A stretch of 64,000 nt of DNA from Jiella pacifica (lineage in GTDB: Bacteria; Pseudomonadota; Alphaproteobacteria; Rhizobiales; Rhizobiaceae). Location of the stretch: assembly GCF_010500815.1 (NCBI RefSeq), contig NZ_JAAAMG010000002.1, positions 62,001 through 126,000 of the forward strand. Direction: 5' to 3'. Numbering within the stretch: the stretch's first letter is position 1; each line of letters opens with the position of its first letter. A program made the position numbers and the translations under genes. Shown piece after piece: positions 35,985-47,579 of the stretch. The notes below the pieces were generated by a model. The model saw only the letters and a program-made list of their open reading frames with translations. It was not told the DNA's origin and ran no database searches.

Positions 35985-37148
35985 TCACCCCGCCAGCCGC
36001 ATCTCGGCGACCCGCGCGAGCAGGCTCGCACCGATGGGCAGGATCTCGTCGTCGAGGATGAAGCCCGGATTGTGCAGCGGCACGGTGCCGCCGTGGCCGA
36101 CCCAGCAATAGGCGCCGGGCACGGCCTTCAACATGTCGGCGAAATCCTCGCTGCCCATGGTCGGGCGTGGCTCGGTGATGACGCCGGCCGCGCCGACGAC
36201 GTCGACCGCCGCCTGACGCAGGGCGTTGGTCGAGGCGGGGTCGTTGTCGAGCACCGAGAAGATCTCGCGGATGTCGACGTCGATCTGGCAGTCGAAGCTC
36301 GACGCCACGCCTGCCGTGATCTCCCGCAGCCGGCGGCGGACGAGTTCGCCCACCTCGTCGTGGAAGAAGCGGATCGTGCCGGCGAGATGGGCCTCTTCGG
36401 GAATCACATTGTAGGCCGAGCCGGCATTCATCCTGGTGATCGACAGGACGGCTGGCTTCAGCGGCTCGACGTTGCGGCTGACGATGGTCTGCAGGCTCTG
36501 CGCCAATGCCATCGAAATGACGATGGCGTCCTTGGAATTATGCGGCATCGCCGCATGGCTGCCACGCGCCTTGATGTGGATGTCGAAGAAGCTGGCGCCG
36601 GCCATCGCCTTGCCGGGAAACACCGCGACCTGGCCGAGCTCGAGATCGGGCATGTTGTGGATGCCGTAGATCTCGTCGCAGGGAAAGCGCTCGAACAGCC
36701 GGTCGGCGATCATCGCGCGGGCGCCGCCGAGCCCCTCCTCCGCCGGCTGGAAGACGAAGGTGATCGTGCCCTTGAAGTCGCGCTTGGCCGCCAGATAGCG
36801 CGCCGCGCCGAGGAGCATCGTCGTGTGGCCGTCATGACCGCAGCCATGGAAGCGCCCGGCATTGGTCGAGCGGTAGGGAAGGTTCGTCAACTCGTCCATC
36901 GGCAGGGCGTCCATGTCGGCGCGAAGGCCGATCGTCCGCCCCTCCCCGCCGGTCCCTCTCAGAATGCCGACGACGCCGGTCCCGCCGATGCCGGTATGAA
37001 CCTCGTCGAAGCCGTAGGCTTCCAGCGCCTCGGCGACGATGCCGGCGGTGCGGACCTCCTCGAAGCCGATCTCCGGATGGGCATGGAGATCGCGCCGGAT
37101 CGCCGTCAGATCGGTGGCGAAGCTCTTGATCTCGGGAATGATGGTCAT
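35985..37148 (-). CDS. M20D family amidohydrolase/carboxypeptidase (hippurate hydrolase-like)
   Basis: 387-residue metal hydrolase. The family motifs are DLHAHPEIGFEE near the start, GCGHDGHTTMLLGAARYL (metal Cys, His, Asp), FQPAEEGLGGARAM (catalytic Glu) and a late TMGSEDFADML with the conserved Glu/Asp before a C-terminal His (GHGGTVPLHNP). These enzymes cleave N-acyl amino acids such as hippurate or N-acetyl amino acids, or dipeptide-like amides. It is the last gene of the peptide-transport operon, 46 bp after the M81 gene. Confidence 0.92.
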   Translation of the reverse strand: MTIIPEIKSFATDLTAIRRDLHAHPEIGFEEVRTAGIVAEALEAYGFDEVHTGIGGTGVVGILRGTGGEGRTIGLRADMDALPMDELTNLPYRSTNAGRFHGCGHDGHTTMLLGAARYLAAKRDFKGTITFVFQPAEEGLGGARAMIADRLFERFPCDEIYGIHNMPDLELGQVAVFPGKAMAGASFFDIHIKARGSHAAMPHNSKDAIVISMALAQSLQTIVSRNVEPLKPAVLSITRMNAGSAYNVIPEEAHLAGTIRFFHDEVGELVRRRLREITAGVASSFDCQIDVDIREIFSVLDNDPASTNALRQAAVDVVGAAGVITEPRPTMGSEDFADMLKAVPGAYCWVGHGGTVPLHNPGFILDDEILPIGASLLARVAEMRLAG

Positions 37149-37194
37149 CTTGGTCTCCTTGCGGGCGTCGGCACCGCGCCCGGCTTCGATGCGG

Positions 37195-38720
37195 TTAATC
37201 GGCAGAAGCGACGACCGGCCCCTCGGGGCTGAGATCGACGCCGGGCCGGAGCTTTGTGAAATCGAGCGACGCCGGCGACAGCGGCATCGGGCCGGGCGCC
37301 GTCGCGACCAGGATGGTCTCGGCGATCGGCGCGAAGTCGGCGCGGAAATGCACCGAACTCTTGACCACCAGGATCGCCTGGGCTTCGGGCTCGATGTCGA
37401 CGAAGCGGAACATCTCGCGGTCGGCCATCTGTGCCTTCTGCGAGCCGACGACGACGCTGACGCCGCCGATCGTCAGGCAGGCCGAAAGCCCCAGTCGCAT
37501 GCGCGCCCCGCCATAGAAGGCGCCGGGCGCGACGAAGGCGCCGTCCGAGAGGGCGGCAACCTCGAATTCGGCCTCGAAGGGCGCGTCGCCGGGGATCTGC
37601 GACCCGCCGCCGAGCGCCAGCCGCAGGCGTGCGCCGACGCCTGCCTCATGCGCGGCCCGTGCGGCGGCCGGATCGACGATGACGCCGATCGCCGCTCGGG
37701 TTGCGCCCGCCTCGACGAGAGCGCGCAGCATGCCGGTCGTATCGGAATCGCCGCCGGCGCCGGGATTGTCCTGGGTGTCGGCGATGACGACGGGTTTTTC
37801 CGCAATCCCGGCGATCCGCATCGCCTCGCGCACGGCATCGAGCGGCGCATAGGACTTGCCGGCGAAGGCGGGCCTAGCCGCCTCGATCCGGCGGGCGATG
37901 TCGTCGGCCGCAGTGTCGGCGACGACTTGCGTCTCACCATAGGCGAGGACGGAGGGGCCGCAATCGGCGATGTCGGCGGCGGGAAAGCCGCAGAGGAATG
38001 ACACGGAGGCGACCGGGCCGGTCTCGATCTCCGGCAGCGCGCCGTAGATCCCGGCATTGGGCTCCATGACCGTCGACTGCCAGGCGATCGGGATCAGGAA
38101 GTCGATCTGGCGGAACGCTTTCGCGTGGCGTTCGCCGCCGAGGAGCCTTGCGAGGTGAACCGCCGTGCGCCGGCCGGTCTCGGCCATGTCGACATGGGGA
38201 TAGGTCCGGTAGGCGATCAGGGCGTCGGCCGCCTCGACCATTCGGGCGGTGACGTTGCCATGCAGATCGAGGCTGGCAACCAGCGGCACGTCGGGGCCGA
38301 TGAGGCTGCGCACACGGGCGAGAAGTTCGCCCTCCCCGTCGTCGCAATGGTCCGTGACCATCGCCCCGTGCAGGTCGAGATAGACGCCGTCGAGGGGAAG
38401 CGCGGCCTTAATCCCGTCGAGAATGCGCGCCGAAATCGTCTCGAAGGCGTCCTCGGTGACATGAGCCGACGGGCTGGCCGCGCACCACAGCGTCGGCTGG
38501 AGCGCCCAGCCCTGCCGCCCGGCCTCTTCGATGAAGCCGCAGAGGCCCATATTGACGTCGCGCAGCCCCTCGAAGACGGCGGGTCCCTCGACCATCGCCG
38601 GCCAGCCGCCGCCATGCTCGAAGGCGTCGAGCCCGGCTTTCGTCGGGGCGAAGGTGTTGGTCTCGTGCATGAAGCCGCCCACCGCGATCCGCGGGGCGCC
38701 CGCCCGTTCGACGATGCCTG

Positions 38721-38724
<4 letters not shown>
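37195..38724 (-). CDS. M81 family metallopeptidase (MlrC-like)
   Basis: 509-residue zinc peptidase of the M81/MlrC family, known for hydrolysis of linearised microcystin; most bacterial members have unknown substrates. The N-terminal MlrC domain starts RIAVGGFMHETNTFAPTKA and carries the metal motif YLDLHGAMVTDHCDDGEGE plus SLDLHGNVTARM (Asp, His). The C-terminal domain has DTQDNPGAGGDSDTTGML, typical for the family. Its ATG overlaps the stop of the fused ABC ATPase by 4 bp, so it is coupled to peptide import. No signal peptide, so cytoplasmic. Confidence 0.92.
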
Positions 38725-40405
<1,681 letters not shown>

Positions 40406-40406
<1 letters not shown>

Positions 40407-41296
40407 CACCCGTTCCTCCCCTTGCCGAGCCGCGGGTCCATGACGTCGCGCGCGGTGTCGCCGAGGATGTTGATCGACAGGATGCAGAGCGACAGGAACA
40501 GGCCGGGCCAGAAGATGAGGCCAGGCTTCAGCTGGAAGTAGAGCCGGCCCTCGGACATGATGTTGCCCCAGGACGGCGTCTCGGTGCCGATGCCGGCGCC
40601 GAGGAAGGACAGGATCGCTTCCGTCAGGATCGCCGAGGCACAGACATAGGTGCCCTGGACGATCAGTGGTGCGATGGTGTTCGGCGTCAGATGCCGCCAC
40701 ATGATCTTGATGAGGCTGGAGCCGACGGCGATCGCCGCCTCCACATAGGGCTCCTCGCGCGCCGACAGGACGACGGAGCGAACGAGCCGCACCACCCGTG
40801 GAATCTCCGGAATGGTGATGGCGACGAGGACGGTCCAGAGGCTGGAGCCGGCGAGGGAGACGATGGCGATGGCGAGCAGGATCGACGGGATCGCCATCAG
40901 CCCGTCCATGATCCGCATCAGGACCGCGTCGACCCAGCGGAAGAAGCCGGCGAGAAGCCCGAGCGGCAGGCCGACGAGAACGGCGACGAAGGCCGCACCG
41001 AGACCGACGATCAGCGAGATCTGCGCGCCGTAGAGCGTGCGCGAGAAGACGTCGCGGCCGTAGGGGTCAGTGCCGAAGGGATGCGCCCAACTCGCCGGCG
41101 CCAGCCGCTCCATCGGGTTCATCGCGATCGGATCGTAGGGCGCGAGCAGCGGCGCGAGGATCGCCGCCGCGACGATCACGGCAAGGCAGATCGCCGCGAG
41201 TGTCGGGGCGAAACGCAGGCGGGAGACCTCGATCTTCGGCAGGAATCGTTGCCGGATGACGGGTTCGGCCGCAGCAAGGGTCGCTTTGTCGGCCAT
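40406..41296 (-). CDS. Peptide ABC transporter permease (DppC type)
   Basis: 296-residue inner-membrane permease, with the OppC/DppC N-terminal segment (FAPTLAAICLAVIVAAAILAPLLAPYDP) and the motif HPFGTDPYGRDVFSRTLYGAQISL. The EAA loop is PYVEAAIAVGSSLIKIMWRHLTPN. The ATG at 41294-41296 overlaps the upstream permease stop as TGATG. Residues open further upstream in frame are not part of the family. It partners the DppB-type permease. Confidence 0.93.
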
Positions 41297-42237
41297 CAGT
41301 AGCGGATCCTCGGGTCCATGAAGGCGTAGGATATGTCGATCAACAGGTTGATGACGACGTAGATGCCGCTGGTCAGAAGGATGAGCGCCTGGATCACCGG
41401 ATAGTCGCGCGCCAGGATCGCGTCGACGGTCAGCCGCCCGAGGCCGGGAATGTTGAAGACGCTTTCGGTGACGACGACGCCGGAGATCATCAACGCGAAG
41501 CCGGTGCCGACGACGGTCAGAATCGGCACCGCGGCGTTGCGCAGCGCGTGGCGGAACAGGACGACCCGCTCGGAAAGGCCCTTGGCCCGGGCGGTCCGCA
41601 CATAGTCCTCGCCGAGAACGTCGAGCATGGCGGCACGGGTCATGCGGGCGATCAGCGCGATGTAGATCGTCGCCAGCGTCAGGGCCGGCAGGAATATTCG
41701 CGAGAAGAACGGCCACAGCCCCTCGCTGATGCTCTTGAAGCCCTGCACCGGAAAGATCCGCAGATCGATGGCGAAGATCTGGATGAAGATGTAGCCGGTG
41801 ACGAAGACCGGGATCGAGAAGCCGAGGACCGAGACGGCCATCACCGCGCTGTCGGTCAGGCTGCCGTGGCGCCAGGCCGCCAGGACGCCCATCGGGATCG
41901 ACAGGACCAGCGTGATGATCATCGTGACGATCGCAAGGCTCAGCGTCGGCTCCAGTCGCTGGCCGATCAGCGTCAGCACCGGCGTCCGCGAGATCAGCGA
42001 GCGGCCGAAGTCGCCGCTGAGGAGCTGCCCGCTCCAGGTGACGAACTGCGTCACCAGCGGCTCGTTGAGGCCGAGGCTCTGGCGGATCTGATCGAGCTGC
42101 GCGGGCGTCGCCATGTCACCGGCGATGATTGCAGCGGGATCGCCGGGCGTCAGTCGCAGCAACAGGAAGACGAACAGGGCGACGACGATCATCACCGGGA
42201 CGGAGGCGAGGATGCGGCGGGCGATATAGGCGAACAT
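41296..42237 (-). CDS. Peptide ABC transporter permease (DppB type)
   Basis: 313-residue inner-membrane permease. Starts MFAYIARRILASVPVMIVVALFVFLLLRLTPGDPA, the DppB/GsiC signature; the EAA loop is EDYVRTARAKGLSERVVLFRHALRNAAVPI. It lies 97 bp after the binding-protein gene and overlaps the DppC-type gene by one base. Similar proteins import di/oligopeptides or glutathione. Confidence 0.93.
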   Translation of the reverse strand: MFAYIARRILASVPVMIVVALFVFLLLRLTPGDPAAIIAGDMATPAQLDQIRQSLGLNEPLVTQFVTWSGQLLSGDFGRSLISRTPVLTLIGQRLEPTLSLAIVTMIITLVLSIPMGVLAAWRHGSLTDSAVMAVSVLGFSIPVFVTGYIFIQIFAIDLRIFPVQGFKSISEGLWPFFSRIFLPALTLATIYIALIARMTRAAMLDVLGEDYVRTARAKGLSERVVLFRHALRNAAVPILTVVGTGFALMISGVVVTESVFNIPGLGRLTVDAILARDYPVIQALILLTSGIYVVINLLIDISYAFMDPRIRY

Positions 42238-42334
42238 AGGTCGAGCCTCGCGGCAGGCGGGTCGGCGTGGCGCCGACGAACATTCGCCCCGGCCGGCCGA
42301 TTTGGCGGCCGGGGCAGATTTCGAATGCGGGCGG

Positions 42335-43951
42335 TCAGTCGGCCGCCTTCTCGACGTTCCAGAACACCGGAACCGGCATCTTCAGCATGCCGCTCAGGGA
42401 ATTGCGGGACGTCGAGGGGATCGTGTACTCGCCGACCGGGATGTAGTTCACCACCTCGTAGGCATGGGCCTGGATGTCTGCGGCGATCGTCTTGCGCGTC
42501 TCTTCGTCACTCGCCTGGGCGAACTTCGTGCGCATCTCATCGAGCTCCGGATCGTTCGGCCAGCCGAACCAGGCCGCCTCCTTGCCGCCGCCGTTGAGCA
42601 TCGGATTGTTGATCGGGCTCCACACCTCGGGGATGATCCAGTTGGTGAAGAACATGTTCCAGCCGCCCTCGGCGACGCCCGCCTGGCTCGCCCGCCGCGT
42701 CACCAGCGTCTGCCAGTCCATCGGCTGCATGTCGACGGTGAAGCCGCCCTGGCGCAACAGCTGCGCGGCGACGACGGGCTGCGGGGCGATCGACGGAACG
42801 TCCGTCGGCTGCATCAGGACGATGGGGGTTCCGTCGTAGCCCGCCTCCTCCAGCATCGCCTTGGCCTTGTCGGGCTGGGGGCCGGACATGATCGGCTCGG
42901 AGCCGGCATCCGTCGCGAAGGGGGTGCCGCAGCCATACATCGAGCCGCAGCTCTTCATGTATTCCGCATTGCCGACCAGCGCCGCGAGGATCGGCTCCTG
43001 GCCGAGCGCGGTCATCGCCGCCTGGCGGATCTTCACGTTGTCGAAGGGCGGGTTCAGCCAGTTGAGCCGCGCCATGGTCTGGTAGCCGAGGGGGCTGAGC
43101 ACCTCGACCGTCAGCTCCGGATTGGCCTGAAGCAGCGGCAGGAGGTCGATCGGCGTCTGCTCGATGAAGTCGATCTCGCCGCCATTGATGGCGTTCACGG
43201 CGGTCTGGACGTCGGGCATCACGACCCAGGTCACTTTGTCGACCTTGACCACCTTGCCGCCGGCGGTCCAGCTCGGCGGCTCGTCGCGCGGCACGTAGTC
43301 CTCGTTCTTCTCGTAGACGGCACGCACGCCCGGCTCGAACTCGGCCTCGACGAACTTGAACGGGCCGGACCCGGTATAGTCGGTGATCGATTCTCCCGCC
43401 GGCGTCTTGGCGACGCGCTCCGGCATGATGAAGGTCGGAAGGCCCGAGGGTTTGGCCATCAGCTCGAGCACGTAGGAGAACGGCTCGGAGAGCTTCAGGA
43501 CGAAGGTCTTGTCGCCGGTCGGCTCCAGGCTCTCCACCGACTTGAACATCATCTGCGCGCCGCCGTCGCGCTCGCCCCAGCGCTTCAGCGAGGCGACCGC
43601 GTCCGCGGAGGTGACCGGCCCACCGTCATGCCACTTCAGCCCGTCGCGCAGGGTGAAGGTGTAGGTCAGCCCGTCGTCGGAGACTTCCCAGGACGCCATC
43701 TGCGGCTGCGGCTTCAGGTTCTCGTCCATGCCGAGCAGCGTGTCGTAGATCATGTAGCCGTGGTTGCGGGTGATATGCGCGGTGGTGATCACCGGGTCGA
43801 GGACGCGGATGCCGGAATGCATGACGGCGCGGATCTCCTGGGCGTCGACCGGCGCGGCGACGAAGCCGGACAGGGCGACGACGGAAGCCAGCAGCGCCGA
43901 TCGGACGAGCCGTGACGGCTTGAAGGCGGAAGCGTTGGCGAGGAAGGACAT
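42335..43951 (-). CDS. Peptide ABC transporter substrate-binding protein (family 5)
   Basis: 538-residue periplasmic protein of the SBP_bac_5 family. The signal peptide runs to about residue 38 (SRLVRSALLASVVALSGFVAAPVDA). Family landmarks: EIRAVMHSGIRVLDPVITTAHI, LRDGLKWHDGGPVTSADAVASLKRW and MARLNWLNPPFDNVKIRQAAM. Two Cys (SCGSMYGCGTPF) could form a disulphide. ATG 43949-43951 with GGAG eight bases before is preferred over the frame-open 43999. First gene of the operon, divergent from iclR. Confidence 0.92.
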   Translation of the reverse strand: MSFLANASAFKPSRLVRSALLASVVALSGFVAAPVDAQEIRAVMHSGIRVLDPVITTAHITRNHGYMIYDTLLGMDENLKPQPQMASWEVSDDGLTYTFTLRDGLKWHDGGPVTSADAVASLKRWGERDGGAQMMFKSVESLEPTGDKTFVLKLSEPFSYVLELMAKPSGLPTFIMPERVAKTPAGESITDYTGSGPFKFVEAEFEPGVRAVYEKNEDYVPRDEPPSWTAGGKVVKVDKVTWVVMPDVQTAVNAINGGEIDFIEQTPIDLLPLLQANPELTVEVLSPLGYQTMARLNWLNPPFDNVKIRQAAMTALGQEPILAALVGNAEYMKSCGSMYGCGTPFATDAGSEPIMSGPQPDKAKAMLEEAGYDGTPIVLMQPTDVPSIAPQPVVAAQLLRQGGFTVDMQPMDWQTLVTRRASQAGVAEGGWNMFFTNWIIPEVWSPINNPMLNGGGKEAAWFGWPNDPELDEMRTKFAQASDEETRKTIAADIQAHAYEVVNYIPVGEYTIPSTSRNSLSGMLKMPVPVFWNVEKAAD

Positions 43952-44000
43952 GCGAGCGTCTCCGGTTGAACGAGCGAGGAACCCAGGAAGCAGCGGCATA

Positions 44001-44021
44001 GATTAGCGCATTGCGCCAATC
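44001..44021. promoter_or_regulatory. Palindrome between peptide operon and iclR, candidate IclR operator
   Basis: Arms GATTAGCGC (44001-44009) and GCGCCAATC (44013-44021) around ATT; eight of nine positions pair. It lies 50 bp before the binding-protein ATG in the 151-bp divergent gap. Binding by the adjacent IclR protein is inferred. Confidence 0.6.
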
Positions 44022-44102
44022 ATTTGTGGATTGAGATATCGTAGGAACACGACTAGGATTCAGTCAACCGTTTTGAATGATCAAATAGTGTGCAGTGCAA
44101 CA

Positions 44103-44867
44103 ATGCCGTCGGAAACGAGCAAGCGAAGCGACACCCACTTCGTCGCGTCGCTCGAAAAGGCGATGCGGGTGCTCGAAGCTTTCGGCTCGGACCGGCCGCG
44201 CATGGGACTGACCGAGCTCGCGCATGTCACCGGCCTCGACCGAAGCAGCGTGCAGCGGGTGACGACGACCTTCCACCGGCTCGGCTATCTCGACAAGGAT
44301 CCGGCGACGCGCCGCTTCAGCCCGTCGATCCGCATGACCGAACTCGCCAACGCCTATCTCTGGTCGGACGAACTGGTGCACCGGGCGATGCCCCGGCTGA
44401 TCGATCTGCGGCAGGCACTGGGCGAGACGATCAACTTCTCCCGCCTGAGCGGCTCCGACATCGTCTACACCGTCCGCCTGCCGAGCGCCCGCACCAGCTA
44501 TGCGGCGATGATCGCCGGCCGCCGCGTACCGGCCCTCAACACGTCCAGCGGCCGGGTGATGCTGGCCCAGCGCAGCCCGGAAGAACGCCTCGCCTGCATC
44601 CGCGAATGGCCGATGCGCCGCTTCACCGCCGACACCCTCATGAGCCGGGACACCGTACGCGATCTCGTCGAGGAGGCGGCCGAGACTGGCTATTCGATTG
44701 CGGAGAACGAACTTCAGATGAACGAACTCGCCGTCGCCGTCGCCGTCGACCGTTCCGGTGGCGGCGGCGCCATTCACTGTTCGGTCAGCGCGACCTTATG
44801 GAGCCGCGAGCGACTGACACGGGAAGTGGTTCCGCGGCTGCGCGACGCCGCCAACGGCATCGGCTGA
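44103..44867 (+). CDS. IclR family transcriptional regulator
   Basis: 254-residue regulator. The N-terminal winged helix is SLEKAMRVLEAFGSDRPRMGLTELAHVTGLDRSSVQRVTTTFHRLGYLDKD (about residues 16-66). The C-terminal effector domain has LGETINFSRLSGSDIVYTVRLPS and AIHCSVSATLWSRERL. ATG 44103 is used because similarity begins soon after it (MPSETSKRSDTHFVASLEKAM). Divergent from the peptide ABC operon and 81 bp upstream of the gamma-glutamyltransferase, so it probably controls both. Confidence 0.92.
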   Translation: MPSETSKRSDTHFVASLEKAMRVLEAFGSDRPRMGLTELAHVTGLDRSSVQRVTTTFHRLGYLDKDPATRRFSPSIRMTELANAYLWSDELVHRAMPRLIDLRQALGETINFSRLSGSDIVYTVRLPSARTSYAAMIAGRRVPALNTSSGRVMLAQRSPEERLACIREWPMRRFTADTLMSRDTVRDLVEEAAETGYSIAENELQMNELAVAVAVDRSGGGGAIHCSVSATLWSRERLTREVVPRLRDAANGIG

Positions 44868-44948
44868 GCCGCGCCTCGATCCCTGTTGCATCCGCTTCGA
44901 CGGAACTGCCTCGCCCCTTTCGAAACTGCCGACCGAAGAGCGTCTCCC

Positions 44949-46523
44949 TTGAGCAATTTCTCCAAAGCCCGGACCGTCCGCAAGCCGGCCACGATCTCGA
45001 AACACGGCATCGTGGCGGCGCAGCATCGGCGTGCTGCCGAAATCGGCGCCGAGGTGCTGGCAGCGGGTGGCGACGCCCTCGATGCCGCGACCGCCGTTTC
45101 CTTCGCCATCGGGGCTCTCGAACCCTGGATGAGCGGGCCGGCCGGCGGCGGGGCGATGATGGTCTGGCGGGCTGGCGAGGCTCGTCCCTACGCGGTCTCT
45201 TACGGCATGCGGGCGCCGCGGGGGCTCGACCCGCGCGACTTTCCGCTCTCCGGCGAAGGCGTCGCCGGCGATCTCTTCCCGTGGAAGCGGGTGGTGGGGG
45301 ACCGCAACCTCGAAGGCGCCACCGCCGTCGCCGTGCCCGGTGTCGTCGACGGCATCGGCATCGCCCATGGCCGCTGGGGGCGTATGCCCTGGGGCGATCT
45401 GGTGCGCCCGGCCGCCGCCCTCGCCCGCGAGGGATTGTCGGTTGACTGGTACGCCGGCCTCATCATCGCCTCCGCCGCCCGGGCGCTCGCCCGCGACCCA
45501 GATGCGGCGGCGTTGTTTTTGGAGGACGGGATCTTCCCGCCGGTCGGCGCCTGGACGGCGCTGACCGAGATCCGCTTGCCATTCGCCCGAATGGCCGACA
45601 CGCTGGAGGCGATTGCCGCCAATGGCCCGCGCGAGATGCATGACGGCGACGTCGCCCGAGCCCTCGCCGCCGACGTCGCCGCCAAGGGCGGCTCGCTGCG
45701 CTACGAGGACCTTGCCGGCTATCGCGCCACCATTGAGGAGCCGCTATCCTTTGGCGCCTTCGAGGGCAGATTTCACGTCACCCCGACGCTCACCGCCGGG
45801 CCGACCTTCGCCGATACGTTTTCCCGTCTGGAGGCGGGGCTGGAGGCGCTCGGGCCGGAGCCCAGCGAAGGCGAACGGCTCGCCGCCATGGCAACGGCCC
45901 TATCCGGCGCCTACGCGGACCGTCTGACCCGGATGGGCGATCACGAAAGCCCGGCGGCCCCCGGCTCGACGACGCATTTCTCGATCGTCGACCGAGACGG
46001 CAACATGGTGGCGATGACGCAGACGCTGCTGTCGGCCTTTGGCTCGAAGGTTGTCTCGCCCTCGACCGGTCTGCTCCTGAACAACGGCATCATGTGGTTC
46101 GACCCTGAACAGGGGCGGCCGAACTCGCTCCAGCCCGGCAAACGCTGCCTGATGAACGTCTGCCCGGTGATCGGCGAAATCGGCGACCGGCGCTTTGCGG
46201 TCGGGGCCTCGGGCGGGCGAAAAATCCTGCCGGCCGTCGCGCAACTGTCCCACCGGCTGCTGGCGCTCGGCGAGGACATCGAAACCGCCTTCCACGGCCC
46301 GCGCATCGACGTCTCCGGCGGCACCACGATCATCGCGGACGAGGCGCTGCCGGGCGAGGTGCTGCAGCATCTCGCGGCGAGCTTTCAGGTCCGCACGGCC
46401 GAGCGCCTGCCCTTCCCCTACGCCTTCGCCTGCCCGGCCGGGGTGATGCGGGAGGGATCCGTGAACTCGGGCGCGAGCGAACCCTCCTCGCCCTGGGGCG
46501 ACGCCGTCGCCGCGACGGCCTGA
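44949..46523 (+). CDS. Gamma-glutamyltransferase family protein
   Basis: 524-residue Ntn-hydrolase precursor, about 90 residues shorter than some GGT but normal for the cytoplasmic GGT-like group. N-terminal domain: GIVAAQHRRAAEIGAEVLAAGGDALDAATAVSFAIGALEPWMSGPAGGGAMMVW. The self-cleavage/nucleophile Thr is in APGSTTHFSIVDRDGN, with LLLNNGIMWFDP and GGRKILPAV after it. No signal peptide is seen, so it is likely intracellular. The start is uncertain: TTG at 44949 (SNFSKARTVRK following) or TTG at 44886. It follows iclR and faces the araC-type gene. It may split gamma-glutamyl bonds of imported peptides. Confidence 0.87.
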   Translation: MSNFSKARTVRKPATISKHGIVAAQHRRAAEIGAEVLAAGGDALDAATAVSFAIGALEPWMSGPAGGGAMMVWRAGEARPYAVSYGMRAPRGLDPRDFPLSGEGVAGDLFPWKRVVGDRNLEGATAVAVPGVVDGIGIAHGRWGRMPWGDLVRPAAALAREGLSVDWYAGLIIASAARALARDPDAAALFLEDGIFPPVGAWTALTEIRLPFARMADTLEAIAANGPREMHDGDVARALAADVAAKGGSLRYEDLAGYRATIEEPLSFGAFEGRFHVTPTLTAGPTFADTFSRLEAGLEALGPEPSEGERLAAMATALSGAYADRLTRMGDHESPAAPGSTTHFSIVDRDGNMVAMTQTLLSAFGSKVVSPSTGLLLNNGIMWFDPEQGRPNSLQPGKRCLMNVCPVIGEIGDRRFAVGASGGRKILPAVAQLSHRLLALGEDIETAFHGPRIDVSGGTTIIADEALPGEVLQHLAASFQVRTAERLPFPYAFACPAGVMREGSVNSGASEPSSPWGDAVAATA

Positions 46524-46587
46524 CGCCGGAATCCCGAGCCGGCGACGGGCCTGCCCGGGTGCGAAGACGGTCGATCGTCACGGTCGG

Positions 46588-47487
46588 TCACCGCCCATCA
46601 CGCCTCGCCTCCTCGCGGCGCCAGAGTGCCGGCGGCCGACCGACATGCCGGGTGAAGAACCGCGAGAAATAGGCCGGATCGCGAAAGCCGATTTCATAGG
46701 CGATCTCCTCCACCGACCGGATGGTGAAGAGCAGCAGACGCTTGGCCTCGAGCAGCCGGCGGCGCAGCACCGCCTGCTTGACCGAGAGCCCCAACACCGA
46801 CGTCGCCGCCCGCTCTAGCTGGTAGCGGGTGGTGCCGAGTTTCACCACGTATTCGCCGACCGACTGGTCGGTGCGATAGTCCCGGTCGATCGCCGCGCGC
46901 AACTCGCCGGCGAGCTTCATAGTCGGCGTCAGATGCTCCAGCCGCCGCAACTGGCAGAGGCGGCCGAGATAGGTCAGCGCCGTCGCCAGGAGCAGCGCCA
47001 TCAAGCCGTTGTCGTTGCCGCCATGCGTCCGCTGTTCCGCGGCGATCGCATGGATCGTCGCGTCGAACCGGCTCCAGGCCTCCGGCTGGCCCGTCCCCGC
47101 GACGAAGCTGGGTGCGCCAAGCGGCAGCGCGGTCAGCTCGGTGAGGGACGACAGCAGCGCATCCGACACCGAGACGACGACGGCGTCGGCGTCCGGCGCG
47201 ATCGAGAACCCATGGGCGACGCCGCTCGGCACGAAGCTCGCAGCAGGCGCGGAAAAGTCCAGGGCCTCCGCCTCGATAAGGTATCGGCCCGAGCCGCCCG
47301 TCCAGTAGGTGATCTGGCCCATCTGGCGATGGGTGTGCAGCGCCACCTCGCCGCGATGGATCGCATTGCGATCACGGACCTGCTCGACATGGAGAAAGCC
47401 GATGTCGAGATGCCGAGACGGTTCCCCATAGATGTAGAAATCCGGGATCCCGGACAGGGCGGCAGGCGGCGACGACAGCTTTTCCAT
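46588..47487 (-). CDS. AraC family regulator (HpaA/PobR-like)
   Basis: 299-residue activator with an N-terminal cupin sensor ([29 protein letters not shown]) and C-terminal double helix-turn-helix: [27 protein letters not shown] and [29 protein letters not shown]. The HxHxMxQI sensor block is like HpaA and PobR regulators that bind 4-hydroxyphenyl acids. Divergent from the hpaB-like gene, 92 bp apart, so the likely activator of hpaBC. Confidence 0.9.
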   Translation of the reverse strand: MEKLSSPPAALSGIPDFYIYGEPSRHLDIGFLHVEQVRDRNAIHRGEVALHTHRQMGQITYWTGGSGRYLIEAEALDFSAPAASFVPSGVAHGFSIAPDADAVVVSVSDALLSSLTELTALPLGAPSFVAGTGQPEAWSRFDATIHAIAAEQRTHGGNDNGLMALLLATALTYLGRLCQLRRLEHLTPTMKLAGELRAAIDRDYRTDQSVGEYVVKLGTTRYQLERAATSVLGLSVKQAVLRRRLLEAKRLLLFTIRSVEEIAYEIGFRDPAYFSRFFTRHVGRPPALWRREEARRDGR

Positions 47488-47579
47488 GAGCGAAAAAGTA
47501 CAATCCTTTCGCCCGTTCTGTCCATGGAAACGGCCCCTCGCGCCGGTATAAACTTAACATGATAATCAGGGAGGATTTC

